Shown one piece after another: positions 44,103-54,978 of a DNA stretch of 55,040 nucleotides (position 1 is its first letter; the number at the start of each line of letters is the position of its first letter). This DNA comes from Deltaproteobacteria bacterium. Its GTDB lineage: Bacteria; Desulfobacterota; Desulfuromonadia; Geobacterales; Geobacteraceae. Location: NCBI GenBank assembly GCA_009668975.1, contig SBEG01000027.1, positions 1 to 55,040 on the forward strand. The letters are read 5' to 3'. The translations under genes were made by a program, and so were the position numbers. The notes under the pieces were generated by a model. That model saw nothing but the letters and a program-made list of their open reading frames with translations. It had not been told where the DNA came from and did not search any database.

Positions 44103-45305
44103 TTACTGCGCGGCCGTTACTTCCGTCAAAATGGTCTCCAGGGTTGCAATCATCTCATCGATTTCCTGCTCCTTGACGATGAGGGGCGGGACGAAACGGA
44201 GTACCCGGTCTTGAGCAACATTGATCAGCAGACCTTTTTCCAGGGCTTTTTTGACGATCTCGGAGCCGGGAATCGAGAGTTCGGCACCGATGATCAGACC
44301 GATGCCGCGGATCTCGCTGATGCAGGTAAATTTCTTCTGCAGGTTTTTCAGGTGTCCGGTAAGGTAGTCGCCCATTTTCAGGGTGTGCTCCAGAATACCC
44401 TCATCCAGAATCGTCTGCACTGCGGCGAGTGCTGCCGCGGTGACCAGCGGGTTGCCGCCAAAGGTGGAGCCATGGGTGCCGGGTCCGAATGACTCGGCCA
44501 GCTCTTCCCTGGCCAGCATGGTGCCGATCGGGGCGCCGCCCGCCAGGGCCTTGGCCAGGGTCATGATGTCCGGAGCAACGCCGAAGTGTTCGTAGGCAAA
44601 GAGCTTGCCGGTTCGGCCGATGCCGGTCTGCACCTCGTCAAAGATCAGGATCAGGTTATTTTCGTCGCAGATGCGGCGTACTTCCCGAAAGTATTCGGCG
44701 GATGGAATCACCACGCCGCCCTCGCCCTGGACCGGTTCCAGCATCACCGCGCAGGTGACCGGCGACACGGCGGCGCGCAGGGTTTCGGCATCGTTGAACG
44801 GCACGTGTTTGAAACCGTGCAGCAGCGGGTCGAAGAAACGCTGCACTTTCTCCTGGCCGGTGGCCGAGACGGTGGCCATGGTCCGTCCATGGAAAGAGGA
44901 AATAGCGGTGATGATCTCGAACCGTTCCGGGCCGAATTTTTCCCGGCTGTATTTTCTGGCCAGCTTGATGGCCGCCTCATTTGCTTCGGCGCCGCTGTTG
45001 CAGAAAAAGGCCCGGTCGGCAAAGGAGTGCGTGCAGAGGAGTTCCGCCAGTGCGATCTGCTGTGGAATGTGGTAGAAGTTGGAGCAGTGGATCAGTTCGC
45101 CGGCCTGCTTCTGCAGGGCCGCGACAACACGCGGGTGACAGTGCCCGAGGTTGTTGACCGCCACGCCGGCGAGGAAATCGAGATAACGTTTGCCGTCCGC
45201 ATCCCAGAGCTGGCAGCCTTCGCCCTTGACCGGTACCAGCGGATACCTGCCGTAGGTTTTGATGATGTATTTGTCGGCTTTATCGATCCATTGCTTGGAG
45301 TTCAT
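44103..45305 (-). CDS. argD: Acetylornithine aminotransferase
   Basis: A 400-residue class III PLP aminotransferase. The PLP Asp is in LILIFDEVQTGIGRTG, the Schiff-base Lys in MTLAKALAGGAPIG, and FFCNSGAEANEAAIK is the phosphate-binding loop. It may also act as succinyl-diaminopimelate aminotransferase in other bacteria, but DapL makes that unnecessary here. Confidence 0.94.
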   Translation of the reverse strand: MNSKQWIDKADKYIIKTYGRYPLVPVKGEGCQLWDADGKRYLDFLAGVAVNNLGHCHPRVVAALQKQAGELIHCSNFYHIPQQIALAELLCTHSFADRAFFCNSGAEANEAAIKLARKYSREKFGPERFEIITAISSFHGRTMATVSATGQEKVQRFFDPLLHGFKHVPFNDAETLRAAVSPVTCAVMLEPVQGEGGVVIPSAEYFREVRRICDENNLILIFDEVQTGIGRTGKLFAYEHFGVAPDIMTLAKALAGGAPIGTMLAREELAESFGPGTHGSTFGGNPLVTAAALAAVQTILDEGILEHTLKMGDYLTGHLKNLQKKFTCISEIRGIGLIIGAELSIPGSEIVKKALEKGLLINVAQDRVLRFVPPLIVKEQEIDEMIATLETILTEVTAAQ

Positions 45306-45430
45306 ATCATATCCTTTGTCATTGAAATACGTAGACGCGATCCTTGCACTTGCGCGCCGGAGCGCTTCAGCGCACAGGAGTGTGATCGCCCTTATTTCAA
45401 GCCAAAATTGGTTTGGCCCGGCGAAAAGCT

Positions 45431-46324
<894 letters not shown>

Positions 46325-46327
46325 TTA

Positions 46328-48955
46328 TTACCCCACCAGCTCGTACAATTTTTCCAGGGCCTCGTCCAGCTTCTCCGGCATGCTTCCGCCGGCCTGGGCC
46401 AGTTCCGGTTTGCCGCCGCCGCTGCCGCCGATAATCGGGGCCAGACCCTTGATCAGATCGCCGGCCTTGAAGCGGTTGGTGAGATCCTTGGTGACCACCA
46501 CCAGCAGGGTGGCCTTGCCGTCCTTTTCGGTGCCGATGGCGATGATGCCGGAGCCGATGCGGTCCTTCAGGGTGTCGGAAAGTTCGCGCAGACCTTTGGG
46601 GTCATCCATCTCCACCTTGACGGCGAGGGTCTTGATCCCGGCTATTTCCCGGGCGCCGCTCAACAGGTCCGCCGAGGCGGAGGCATTGAGCCGTCCCTGG
46701 AGGGTTTCGATTTCCCTCTGCAGCTCCTTCTGCCGGGCCACGAGCCGCTGGATCCTGTCGACGGTCTCGCCTCCTTCGGCTTTGAGCAGAGCAGCGATCT
46801 TCTTCTGCTCTTCTTCCAGGTGGCGGGCATAGTGCAGAGCAGACATGCCGGTGAGGGCTTCGATGCGCCTGACCCCGGCGGCAATGCCGGCCTCGGAGAG
46901 GATCTTGAACAGGCCGATGTCACCGGAGGCGCGTACGTGGGTTCCCCCGCAGAGTTCGCAGCTGACCTCGCCGACCCTGACCACCCGCACCGTATCGCCG
47001 TATTTTTCGTCAAAGAGTGCCGTTGCGCCGCTTTCCATGGCCTGCGCGAGGGCCATTTCCCGCGATGAGACCTCGGAGTTGTTCATGATGTAGGCATTCA
47101 CCAGGTCTTCCACCCGCACCAGCTCTTCCTGGGTCATGGCCGAAAAGTGGGTGAAGTCGAAGCGGAGCCGTTCATTATTCACCAGCGAACCGGACTGTTT
47201 CACGTGCTCGCCGAGTACCTGGCGCAGCGCCGCCTGCAACAGATGGGTCGCGGTATGGTTGCGGGCCGTGGCGGTGCGGTTCGGGACCGCCACCTTCAGG
47301 TCCACGGCATCGCCGACCTTGATGACCCCTTCCTTGACCCGCGCCCGATGAACGACCAGATCGGGAAGCGGCTTCAGGGTGGTGATGACCTCCAGGTGGG
47401 CATTGCCGCTGGAGATTTCGCCGCTGTCACCGGCCTGTCCGCCGCTTTCGCCGTAGAATGGGCTGGTTTCGGTTATCAGGTCCACTTCAGCTCCCGCTTC
47501 CGCGGCTTGAACCGGAGCTCCGTCCTTCAGCAGGGCAGTGATGACCGAGTAGCCGGAGCGCTCGTCATAGCCGGTAAAAGCGGTGCGGAGTCCCTGGCCG
47601 TGAAGGGTCTTGTATACGGCCGAGACGCGTTCTTCACCGGAGCCTTTCCAATGTTCGCGGGCCTGGGCCCGCTGTTTGTCCATGCAGGCCTCGAAGCCCG
47701 CCTCGTCCACGGTGAAGCCTTCATTGCGGACGATGTCGGCGGTGAGATCCAAGGGGAAGCCGTAGGTGTCGTAAAGCTTGAAAGCCACATCGCCGGGAAT
47801 GACCTTTGATCCGCGAGCTTTCAGGGTAGACATTTCGTCGTTCAGAATCCTCAGGCCGTTGTCCAGAGTTTCGGCAAAGCGCTCCTCCTCGGCCCTGACG
47901 ACTTTCTTGATATACTCTTCCCGCTGGATGAGGTCCGGGTAGGCTTCGCCCATGGCGGCGATGACAGCATCCAGTGCCCGGTAGAGGACCGGTTCGGAAA
48001 AGCCGAGCATCTTGGCGTGGCGGGCGGCGCGGCGCATGATGCGGCGCAGGACATAGCCGCGGCCCTCGTTGCTCGGCAGCACTCCGTCGCAGATCAGGAA
48101 GGTCAGGGCCCGGGTGTGGTCGGCAATGACACGCATCGAGACATCGTCTTTCTGATCCGTGCGGTACTTTTTGCTCGAGAGCTTCTCCACGTGGCGAATG
48201 ATCCCCTGGAGCAGGTCGGTATCGTAGTTCGAGGTGACCCCCTGCATGACCGTGGAGATCCGCTCCAGGCCCATGCCGGTGTCAACAGAGGGTTTCGGCA
48301 GCGGGGTCATGACCCCTTTTTCATCACGATTGAACTGCATGAAGACGTTATTCCAGATCTCCATGTAGCGGTCGCAATCGCAGCCCACTGCGCAATCGGG
48401 GCTGCTGCAGCCGGTCTCCGGGCCGTTGTCCCAGAAGATTTCGGTGCAGGGGCCGCAGGGTCCGGTATCGCCCATCGACCAGAAGTTGTCCTCGTCAAAG
48501 CGGTAGATCCGGTCGAGCGCGACCCCTTCCTGCTCGTGCCAGATCGCCGCCGCTTCGTCGTCATCCTTGTAGACACTCACGTAGAGCCGGCTTTTGTCCA
48601 GCTTCAGCTCCTTTGTGAGAAATTCCCAGGCAAAGGCGATCGCCTCTTTTTTGAAATAGTCACCAAAGGAGAAATTCCCGAGCATCTCGAAAAAGGTATG
48701 GTGACGGGCGGTGCGGCCGACGTTTTCCAGGTCGTTGTGCTTGCCCCCGGCCCGTACGCACTTCTGTGAACTGCAGGCGCGGATATAGTCGCGCTTTTCC
48801 AGGCCGAGGAACAGGTCCTTAAACTGGTTCATCCCGGCGTTGGTGAACAGCAGCGTCGGATCGTTTTTCGGAATCAGGTTCGAGCTGGCGACAACCGTGT
48901 GTCCCCGCTCGGCAAAAAATTTCAGGAATCTTTCCCGGACTTCTTTTCCAGTCAT
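46328..48955 (-). CDS. alaS: Alanyl-tRNA synthetase
   Basis: An 875-residue class II synthetase. The N-terminal aminoacylation domain opens with [19 protein letters not shown]. The editing domain has [11 protein letters not shown] and [13 protein letters not shown] as zinc ligands. The C-terminal DHHA1-like region ([16 protein letters not shown]) completes a full-length enzyme. It charges tRNA-Ala and clears mischarged Ser and Gly. The ATG follows GGAGAAAC. Confidence 0.96.
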   Translation of the reverse strand: MTGKEVRERFLKFFAERGHTVVASSNLIPKNDPTLLFTNAGMNQFKDLFLGLEKRDYIRACSSQKCVRAGGKHNDLENVGRTARHHTFFEMLGNFSFGDYFKKEAIAFAWEFLTKELKLDKSRLYVSVYKDDDEAAAIWHEQEGVALDRIYRFDEDNFWSMGDTGPCGPCTEIFWDNGPETGCSSPDCAVGCDCDRYMEIWNNVFMQFNRDEKGVMTPLPKPSVDTGMGLERISTVMQGVTSNYDTDLLQGIIRHVEKLSSKKYRTDQKDDVSMRVIADHTRALTFLICDGVLPSNEGRGYVLRRIMRRAARHAKMLGFSEPVLYRALDAVIAAMGEAYPDLIQREEYIKKVVRAEEERFAETLDNGLRILNDEMSTLKARGSKVIPGDVAFKLYDTYGFPLDLTADIVRNEGFTVDEAGFEACMDKQRAQAREHWKGSGEERVSAVYKTLHGQGLRTAFTGYDERSGYSVITALLKDGAPVQAAEAGAEVDLITETSPFYGESGGQAGDSGEISSGNAHLEVITTLKPLPDLVVHRARVKEGVIKVGDAVDLKVAVPNRTATARNHTATHLLQAALRQVLGEHVKQSGSLVNNERLRFDFTHFSAMTQEELVRVEDLVNAYIMNNSEVSSREMALAQAMESGATALFDEKYGDTVRVVRVGEVSCELCGGTHVRASGDIGLFKILSEAGIAAGVRRIEALTGMSALHYARHLEEEQKKIAALLKAEGGETVDRIQRLVARQKELQREIETLQGRLNASASADLLSGAREIAGIKTLAVKVEMDDPKGLRELSDTLKDRIGSGIIAIGTEKDGKATLLVVVTKDLTNRFKAGDLIKGLAPIIGGSGGGKPELAQAGGSMPEKLDEALEKLYELVG

Positions 48956-49016
48956 TGTTTCTCCTGCATATAATAAAGTGAGTACTGATTCTGCGTTGCA
49001 ATCGAGATGTCACAAA

Positions 49017-49143
49017 ACCCAACCACACCCCAGCTCCTTTAGGCCCTTTGGGTCCTCCTTTGTAAGAAGGGGAGCTCCTAAAGTCTCCCCCCGTTTCGCT
49101 TAAAAGCGCCTACTTCCGGTAGGATGGGGTAGGGGTGGTAAGG
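49017..49143. repeat. Complex intergenic inverted repeat upstream of alaS
   Basis: The outer words CCAACCACACCCC and GGGGTAGGGGTGG, and the inner words AGCTCCTTTAGG and CTCCTAAAG, fold on each other imperfectly. A second small hairpin (GCTTAAAAGC) lies inside. There is no coding potential; it resembles the palindrome at 36046-36121 in design. Confidence 0.5.
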
Positions 49144-49227
49144 TGTCAGCTTGAATGCATATTGGAACATTCTATATTTATCGTTCGGCGAACAAGGCGG
49201 ACCGCAAACAAGAAAAGGGCGCGTCAG

Positions 49228-49692
49228 CTACTCTCCCCGGTCGCGGATAACCCGGACGATCGCCGCGAGCGAGAATCCGCGGCGCTGAAAGTAGCTGATG
49301 ACCCTTCGTTTCTGGCGTTCGTCGGCCTGCTGCGGGTCAAAACCCTCAAACTTCCGTGCCATCAGCTCCGAGAGGGTGGTAATTTCCTCGTATTCGTCGC
49401 CGAGAGCGGCAAGGGTCTCTTCGATGATCTCGGCGGCAATGCCCCGGCGGGACATTTCCAGCCGCAGGCGAAAACCGTAGCCCCGGCCGTTGCGGAGGGC
49501 TGATTCGGCAAAGCTTCGGGCGAAGCGCCGGTCATCCAGGTAGCCCGCGCTTTTCAGGCGGGCCATTGTTTCATCCAGCGCCTCAGCGGTAAAACCTTTC
49601 GGAAAAAGCTTTTTCCGGAGTTCCGCCTCGCTATGATCGCGCCGCGACAGAAGATTCAGTGCCAGAGCGAGGGGCGTCCGAGCCTCAGGCAT
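49228..49692 (-). CDS. recX: RecA regulator RecX
   Basis: A 154-residue helical protein that binds RecA filaments and limits their growth. Family features are ALNLLSRRDHSEAELRKKL, GYLDDRRFARSFAESALRNG and the C-terminal RRVISYFQRRGFSLAAI. Its start lies eight bases inside the end of the pilT-like gene, so it depends on that transcript. It is downstream of recA, as usual, but with pilT inserted between them. Confidence 0.9.
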   Translation of the reverse strand: MPEARTPLALALNLLSRRDHSEAELRKKLFPKGFTAEALDETMARLKSAGYLDDRRFARSFAESALRNGRGYGFRLRLEMSRRGIAAEIIEETLAALGDEYEEITTLSELMARKFEGFDPQQADERQKRRVISYFQRRGFSLAAIVRVIRDRGE

Positions 49693-50848
49693 CTCCGAAT
49701 TTGTCGATGGGAATCTTTTCGTCCCCGTTCTCCGACTCGTCCTTGTGCTCGAACTGCTCCCAGGAGAGGTCCGAGGTCGAAGAGATGCCGGAGATCTTCA
49801 GGGCGAAGTCGTCGGGGTTTGTCGACTGACGCAACGCTTCCTCGTAGGTAATGAGTTTCCGCGTGTAGAGACTCATCAGGGACTGGTCAAAGGTCTGCAT
49901 TCCGTAGGCGGTAACCCCTTGGGCGATCGCTTCGTGAAGCTGTTTGGTCTTTTCCTTTTCGTCGATGCACTCGCGGACCCGGGCGGTGCTGATCATTACC
50001 TCTACCGCCGGCACGCGGCCCTTGCCGTCAGCCCGGGGAACGAGACGCTGGGAGACGACCCCCTTGATGACGTTGGAGAGCTGCATCCGGATTTGCCGTT
50101 GGTGGAAGGGCGGGAACACCGAGATGATACGGTTGATTGTTTCGGCGGCATCCAGGGTGTGGAGGGTCGACATGACCAGGTGACCGGTTTCCGCCGCGGT
50201 CAGGGCCGTTTCGATGGTCTCCAGGTCGCGCATCTCGCCCACCAGGATTACGTCGGGGTCCTGGCGGAGTGCACTCTTCAGGGCATTGCCGAAGCTGAGG
50301 GTATCGAAACCGATCTCCCGCTGACTGATGATGCTTCTTTTGTCCTTGTGCAGGTATTCCACCGGATCTTCAACGGTGATGATGTTGCAGGTGCGATTTT
50401 CGTTGATGTAGTCGATCATGGCGGCGAGCGTGGTCGACTTGCCGCTGCCGGTGGTGCCGGTGACCAGGATCAGGCCGCGCTCCTCGAGGCTCAGCTTTTC
50501 CAGGACCGGCGGCATGTTGAGGGTCGAGAACGACGGCACGCCAAAGGCGATGATCCGGAAGACCATGGCCACGGAACCCCGCTGGGAATAGGCGCTGACG
50601 CGGAAGCGGCTGAGGCCGGGAATGCCGTAAGCCAGGTCAACTTCGAAAACTTCCTCGAAATGAACCTTCTGCTTTTCATTCATCATGGAATAGGCCATTT
50701 CGCGAATGGCGTCGGCCGACATGCGTGGCGCATTGGGAATCGGCCGCAGCCTGCCGTCGATGCGCACCACCGGCTGCAGACCGGCCTTGATGTGAACGTC
50801 GGAACCTTTGGCCTTTACGGCAATGATGAGGATATCATTCAAATCCAT
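49685..50848 (-). CDS. pilT: PilT-type type IV pilus retraction ATPase
   Basis: A 387-residue hexameric motor ATPase. Walker A is VTGTTGSGKSTTLAAM, the Asp box ITVEDPVEYLH, Walker B AlRQDPDVILVGEMRD, and the His box GHLVMSTLHTLDA. The N-terminal PAS-like region precedes these. A longer acidic C-terminus (EHKDESENGDEK) marks it as a paralog rather than the canonical retraction gene. It starts three bases after recA and overlaps recX. Confidence 0.92.
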   Translation of the reverse strand: MDLNDILIIAVKAKGSDVHIKAGLQPVVRIDGRLRPIPNAPRMSADAIREMAYSMMNEKQKVHFEEVFEVDLAYGIPGLSRFRVSAYSQRGSVAMVFRIIAFGVPSFSTLNMPPVLEKLSLEERGLILVTGTTGSGKSTTLAAMIDYINENRTCNIITVEDPVEYLHKDKRSIISQREIGFDTLSFGNALKSALRQDPDVILVGEMRDLETIETALTAAETGHLVMSTLHTLDAAETINRIISVFPPFHQRQIRMQLSNVIKGVVSQRLVPRADGKGRVPAVEVMISTARVRECIDEKEKTKQLHEAIAQGVTAYGMQTFDQSLMSLYTRKLITYEEALRQSTNPDDFALKISGISSTSDLSWEQFEHKDESENGDEKIPIDKFGDA

Positions 50849-50851
50849 GGA

Positions 50852-51871
50852 CTATTCCTTTTCTTTGCTCCCGGCGGCGGGGGCAAGTCCTGCCTGTTCC
50901 ATGATTTTACCTTCGATTTCTGCCAGCATGTCCGGATTTTCCTTCAGAAAAGCCCGGCTGTTTTCCCGTCCCTGGCCGATGCGGTCTTTGCCGTAGGAGA
51001 ACCAGGCGCCGCTCTTCTCGACGATGCCCCGGTCGACGGCCAGGTCGAGAATGTCTCCGACCCGGGAGATGCCTTCACCGTAAAGGATGTCGAATTCCAC
51101 TTCCCGGAAGGGTGGGGCCACCTTGTTTTTAACCACTTTGACCTTGGTGCGCGAACCGATGATATCATTGCCCTGTTTCAGCGAGGCAATCTTCCTGATA
51201 TCAAGGCGTACCGAGGCGTAGAACTTGAGCGCATTGCCGCCGGTGGTGGTTTCCGGGTTGCCGAACATCACACCGATTTTCATGCGGATCTGGTTGATGA
51301 AGATCACGCAGGCATTGGATTTGCTGATGATCCCGGTGAGTTTGCGCAGGGCCTGGGACATGAGGCGTGCCTGGAGACCCATGTGCGAGTCACCCATGTC
51401 GCCTTCGATTTCGGCCTTCGGCACCAACGCGGCCACCGAGTCGATGACCAGGACGTCGATGGCGCCGCTCCGCACGAGCATTTCGGCGATTTCCAGGGCC
51501 TGCTCGCCGGTGTCCGGTTGCGACACGAGGAGATCGTCGGTCTTGACGCCGAGTTTTCTGGCGTAGCCGATGTCGAGGGCATGCTCGGCGTCGACGAAGG
51601 CGGCGATGCCGCCCAGTTTCTGGGCTTCGGCCACGATGTGCAGAGCCAGGGTTGTCTTTCCCGATGATTCTGGGCCGAAAACCTCTATGACGCGACCTCG
51701 CGGCACCCCGCCAACCCCGAGGGCCATGTCCAGCGAGATGGAACCGGTGGGAATTGCGGCTACCCCCGGCAATGGTTCATCGTTGCCGAGGCGCATGATG
51801 GCGCCTTTGCCGAACTGTTTTTCGATCTGGCTTACCGCGAGTTCTACCGCCTTTTCTCTTTCCTGTGTCAA
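50852..51871 (-). CDS. recA: RecA recombinase
   Basis: A 339-residue strand-exchange ATPase and co-protease for LexA. Walker A is [14 protein letters not shown], Walker [15 protein letters not shown], and the signature [13 protein letters not shown]. The start is TTG at 51871 with AGGAGG six bases upstream; the frame runs open to 51973 but without a site or conserved residues. No copy of the lexA dyad lies upstream, so SOS induction may not be direct. It is transcribed with pilT and recX. Confidence 0.95.
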   Translation of the reverse strand: MTQEREKAVELAVSQIEKQFGKGAIMRLGNDEPLPGVAAIPTGSISLDMALGVGGVPRGRVIEVFGPESSGKTTLALHIVAEAQKLGGIAAFVDAEHALDIGYARKLGVKTDDLLVSQPDTGEQALEIAEMLVRSGAIDVLVIDSVAALVPKAEIEGDMGDSHMGLQARLMSQALRKLTGIISKSNACVIFINQIRMKIGVMFGNPETTTGGNALKFYASVRLDIRKIASLKQGNDIIGSRTKVKVVKNKVAPPFREVEFDILYGEGISRVGDILDLAVDRGIVEKSGAWFSYGKDRIGQGRENSRAFLKENPDMLAEIEGKIMEQAGLAPAAGSKEKE

Positions 51872-51995
51872 GTGGCCTCCTGTCCGGTCGTTGCCGGAGA
51901 ACTTTTCGGGGGAAATACCTTGTCCGGAGTCGGAACGACCCCAGAAATAGCATATTTTCCAGTGGTTTTTCAAGTTTATCTTTGAAAGGTTACCA

Positions 51996-52078
51996 GGCTG
52001 AGGACTGATGGCTGAAGGAAAGACAATAGACCAATTGCTTTCGAATCAGCTTTTCCCCTCAGCCTTCCACCTTCAGCC
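51996..52078. repeat. GGCTGAGG/GGCTGAAGG inverted repeat
   Basis: GGCTGAGG and GGCTGAAGG (51996-52019) are answered by CCTCAGCC and CCTTCAGCC (52057-52078). The right end overlaps the cinA stop codon. The words recur at several intergenic places in related genomes, in my memory. Confidence 0.65.
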
Positions 52079-53335
52079 TACCGCCTCGACGTCAGGCAGT
52101 GTCAGAAGATGACGCCGCAGCCAGTCCAGGGCGGTAAAGGCGGTCATACGCCGGACTCTTTCCCGGTCCCAACTAAACTGGTATCTCTTTGCGGTGCAGT
52201 CGGAGCGTCCTGCCAGGGCGAGATATACCGTGCCGACCGGTTTTTCCTCGCTGCCGCCTTCCGGTCCGGCAATGCCGGTCACCGCCAGGGCGATGTCGCT
52301 GCCGCTGGCCTTGCGGATGCCGCGGGCCATGGCCATGGCCGTGGCGGAGCTCACCGCACCCTCCTTTGCCAACAGTTCAGCCGGTACCTGCAGGCGGCGG
52401 ATCTTGCTTTCGTTGCTGTAGGTGACGGCCCCTTCGAGGAAGTAGCTGGAGCTGCCGGCAAGTTCGGTGATCCTGGCGGCGATGAGTCCGCCGGTACAGG
52501 ATTCCGCCAGGGACAGGGTCACGCCCTTTTTCCGGAACAGCGCTGCCACCACGCTGTCGATCGTTTCCCCCCCTTCGGCCACCACGTGCTCACCCAGCTG
52601 TTCCCGGACCTTTGCGGCGGTCGTGTCAAGAAGGTCTTTGAGCTGAGCTTCGTTATCTCCCTCAGCCCGCAGCTTGACCTCGACTTCCGGAAAGCTGACG
52701 CAGTAGGCGATGGTCAGTCCTTCCCGCGGCCGGGCCAAATCCTTGATGCGGTTTTCAATATGGGTTTCGGAGAGGCCGAGAACCCGCATGACCTTCGTCT
52801 CGATGGTGGTTTTCTGTTTTGTTCGAGACAGGATGAAGGGGATGACTGTTTCCTCCAGCATCTGCTTCATTTCCATCGGGACTCCGGGCAGGAAGAACAG
52901 GAAGCAGCCTTTATGGGGGATGATGAACCCGCAGGCGGTCCCGATCGGGTTCGGCACCAGGTTGATCTTGGTCGGCAGCAGGGCCTGTTTCTCCGTTGAG
53001 GGAAGCATCTCCCTGCCCATGAGGCGGTAGCGCTCCTTCAGGTGGGCCAGGGCGTCTTCGTTCAGCACCAGCCGGCGGCCGGTGGCACGGGCCGCGGCGC
53101 GGGCCGTCAGGTCGTCGATGGTCGGACCGAGACCGCCGGTGGCGATCACGAAATCGTTGTGGGAGGCCAGCAGCTCGATGGCGTCCATAATGTCCGGCTC
53201 GTTGTCGCCGACGCAGAGGTGGCGGCGGAGCTGGAAGCCCGCATCATAGAGGCGCGAGGAGATATGGGCCACGTTCGTGTCGACGATTTCGCCGAAGATC
53301 ACTTCGTCGCCGATGGAAAGAGTAGATATTTTCAT
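52073..53335 (-). CDS. cinA: CinA-family protein (nicotinamide-nucleotide amidase / ADP-ribose pyrophosphatase)
   Basis: A 420-residue two-domain protein. The N-terminal MoCF-like domain carries ATGGLGPTIDDLTARA and GDEVIFGEIVDTN. The C-terminal PncC amidase domain has SLAESCTGGLIAARIT and the glycine loop AVTGIAGPEGGSEEKPVGTV. Together they salvage pyridine nucleotides damaged during DNA ligation. The start overlaps the pgpA stop by four bases. Its last codons lie in a palindromic repeat. Confidence 0.93.
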   Translation of the reverse strand: MKISTLSIGDEVIFGEIVDTNVAHISSRLYDAGFQLRRHLCVGDNEPDIMDAIELLASHNDFVIATGGLGPTIDDLTARAAARATGRRLVLNEDALAHLKERYRLMGREMLPSTEKQALLPTKINLVPNPIGTACGFIIPHKGCFLFFLPGVPMEMKQMLEETVIPFILSRTKQKTTIETKVMRVLGLSETHIENRIKDLARPREGLTIAYCVSFPEVEVKLRAEGDNEAQLKDLLDTTAAKVREQLGEHVVAEGGETIDSVVAALFRKKGVTLSLAESCTGGLIAARITELAGSSSYFLEGAVTYSNESKIRRLQVPAELLAKEGAVSSATAMAMARGIRKASGSDIALAVTGIAGPEGGSEEKPVGTVYLALAGRSDCTAKRYQFSWDRERVRRMTAFTALDWLRRHLLTLPDVEAVG

Positions 53336-53781
53336 AGGAACCTCAGCAGCAGATGAAGAGACAGGCAGGCATAGATCCCGGCAATCACATCGTCGAGCAC
53401 CACGCCGTAGCCGTTTTTCAGGTTACGGTCGAAGTAGCGTGCCGGCGGGATCTTGGTGATATCAAAAAAACGGAACAGCAGAAAACCGGCGGTAATCGAC
53501 AGCCAGGAAGGTGATACAGCCGTCATGGTGATGAGGTAGCCGATGACTTCGTCGATTACGATCTTGCCGGAGTCCTTTTCGCCAAAGATTTCCTCCGCCT
53601 GTCCCGCGGCCCAGCAGGAAAAAAAGAAAAAGGCCAAGAGGGTCAGGAGGTAGAGCGGCAGGGAGAGAGTCGAGATGATCAGGAAGAACGGGATTGCCGC
53701 CAGTGTGCCGACTGTTCCGGAGGCAAAGGGGCTGAATCCGGTGCCGAACCAGCTTGCAAAAAGAACGACGAATTTTCTCAC
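53332..53781 (-). CDS. pgpA: Phosphatidylglycerophosphatase A
   Basis: A 149-residue membrane phosphatase dephosphorylating phosphatidylglycerol phosphate. Motifs include GTGFSPFASGTVGTLAA near the N-terminus and the metal-binding SGKIVIDEVIGYLITM, plus DITKIPPARYFDRN. Four hydrophobic segments are visible. It is coupled by four-base overlaps to larC upstream and cinA downstream. Confidence 0.92.
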   Translation of the reverse strand: MRKFVVLFASWFGTGFSPFASGTVGTLAAIPFFLIISTLSLPLYLLTLLAFFFFSCWAAGQAEEIFGEKDSGKIVIDEVIGYLITMTAVSPSWLSITAGFLLFRFFDITKIPPARYFDRNLKNGYGVVLDDVIAGIYACLSLHLLLRFL

Positions 53782-54950
53782 GGCTTCCAGGTCTCCCTTT
53801 CAATTATCCTGTAGACGTCCTGCAGGGGCATCCCCTTGGCTTCGGCGATCCGGCGACACTCTTCGAATTCGGGGGCAATCCGTACCAGATTCGCGTCATC
53901 CCGGATCACTTTCACCTGCACCCTGCCGAGGCTGGTGTCCCGCTCTTCCAGGGCGCGATGCAGTTTCATCCGGGTGGCCGGATAGTGGCGCACGCCGATA
54001 GCGCTGGTCTCGGTCAAAAGCATTCGTGCGAGCGTATCCTGCAGGGCCGGTGATGACAGGATCGTGATGCGGAGGCCGGGACGGTTCTTCTTCATCTGCA
54101 GCGGCGAAAAGGCCACGTCCAGAGCACCGGCCGCCAGCAGTCGCTCCATGAGGAAGCCGAGGATTTCCGGGTTCATATCGTCGATGTGGCTTTCCATAAC
54201 CCGGATCTCGTCTCCCGGCAGCGAAGCTGTTTTCTCACCGAGCATGATGCGGAGGATATTCGGCGTGTCGGGAAAGTCCCGGTCCCCGGCTCCACTTCCC
54301 ACTTCAGTGACCGTGAACGGCGGCGGGGCGCCGAAGCCGGAGCAGAGTGCCGCCAAAATTGCCGCACCGGTCGGGGTGACCCGTTCACCGGCGCCCAATT
54401 CGGCATGTACCGGCAGGCCCCGGAGCAGTTCGGCCGTGGCCGGAGCCGGAACCGGGAGCCGGCCGTGGGCGGTTTCCACATAACCGCTGCCCAGGGGCAG
54501 CGCTGAGGCATAAAGTTCCTCGATGCCCAGGTACTGGAGGCAGAGGGCCGTTCCGACAATATCGATGATGGAATCCAGCGCGCCCACTTCATGGAAATGG
54601 ACCCGGCTCAGCTCCACGCCATGGACCTTTGCCTCTGCTTCCGCCAGGCGGCGAAAAATCCTGCCCGCTTTCAGCTTGACCTCGTCGGTGAGAGCACTCC
54701 CCTCAATCATTCCAGCTATATCGGAATAATGGCGGTGTGGCTGGTCTTTTATCACCTGCACGCCAAATTTCGTCGCCCGGATACTGCGGCGAAAGGTCTC
54801 TTCCGCGGAAAGAGCATAATCGGCCGGAGGTATGGGCAGGTGCGCCAGTTCCTCCTTGAGGAACGACAACGGAACTCCCAGGTCGAGGAGCGCCCCAACC
54901 GTCATATCTCCGGAGATACCCGCGTAGCAGTCGAAATAAAGAATCTTCAC
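53778..54950 (-). CDS. larC: Nickel-pincer cofactor biosynthesis protein LarC
   Basis: A 390-residue enzyme that inserts nickel into the pyridinium-3-thiocarboxylate pincer cofactor using CTP. The N-terminal ILYFDCYAGISGDMTVGALL, the central VHFHEVGALDSIIDI and the C-terminal DDMNPEILGFLMERL mark the family, and it is one continuous frame without the frameshift seen in Lactobacillus. The GTG at 54950 follows GAAAGG. No larA or larB is in the window. Confidence 0.9.
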   Translation of the reverse strand: MKILYFDCYAGISGDMTVGALLDLGVPLSFLKEELAHLPIPPADYALSAEETFRRSIRATKFGVQVIKDQPHRHYSDIAGMIEGSALTDEVKLKAGRIFRRLAEAEAKVHGVELSRVHFHEVGALDSIIDIVGTALCLQYLGIEELYASALPLGSGYVETAHGRLPVPAPATAELLRGLPVHAELGAGERVTPTGAAILAALCSGFGAPPPFTVTEVGSGAGDRDFPDTPNILRIMLGEKTASLPGDEIRVMESHIDDMNPEILGFLMERLLAAGALDVAFSPLQMKKNRPGLRITILSSPALQDTLARMLLTETSAIGVRHYPATRMKLHRALEERDTSLGRVQVKVIRDDANLVRIAPEFEECRRIAEAKGMPLQDVYRIIERETWKP

Positions 54951-54978
54951 GAAAAAGCCTTTCAAAGTATAGGGAGTC

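Noticed and set aside
49745..51667. A 640-codon plus-strand frame, and similar long frames at 32214-33680 and 40208-41410
   Set aside because: All are antisense shadows of pilT/recA, the MMPL gene and argH. Their compositions (His-, Gly- and Asp-rich) are typical of antisense translation.
51872..51995. A LexA operator in front of recA
   Set aside because: No copy of the GTTGTCA-N2-TGACAAC dyad, E. coli SOS box or Bacillus box is visible. recA in Geobacter is reported not to be bound by its LexA proteins, which agrees.
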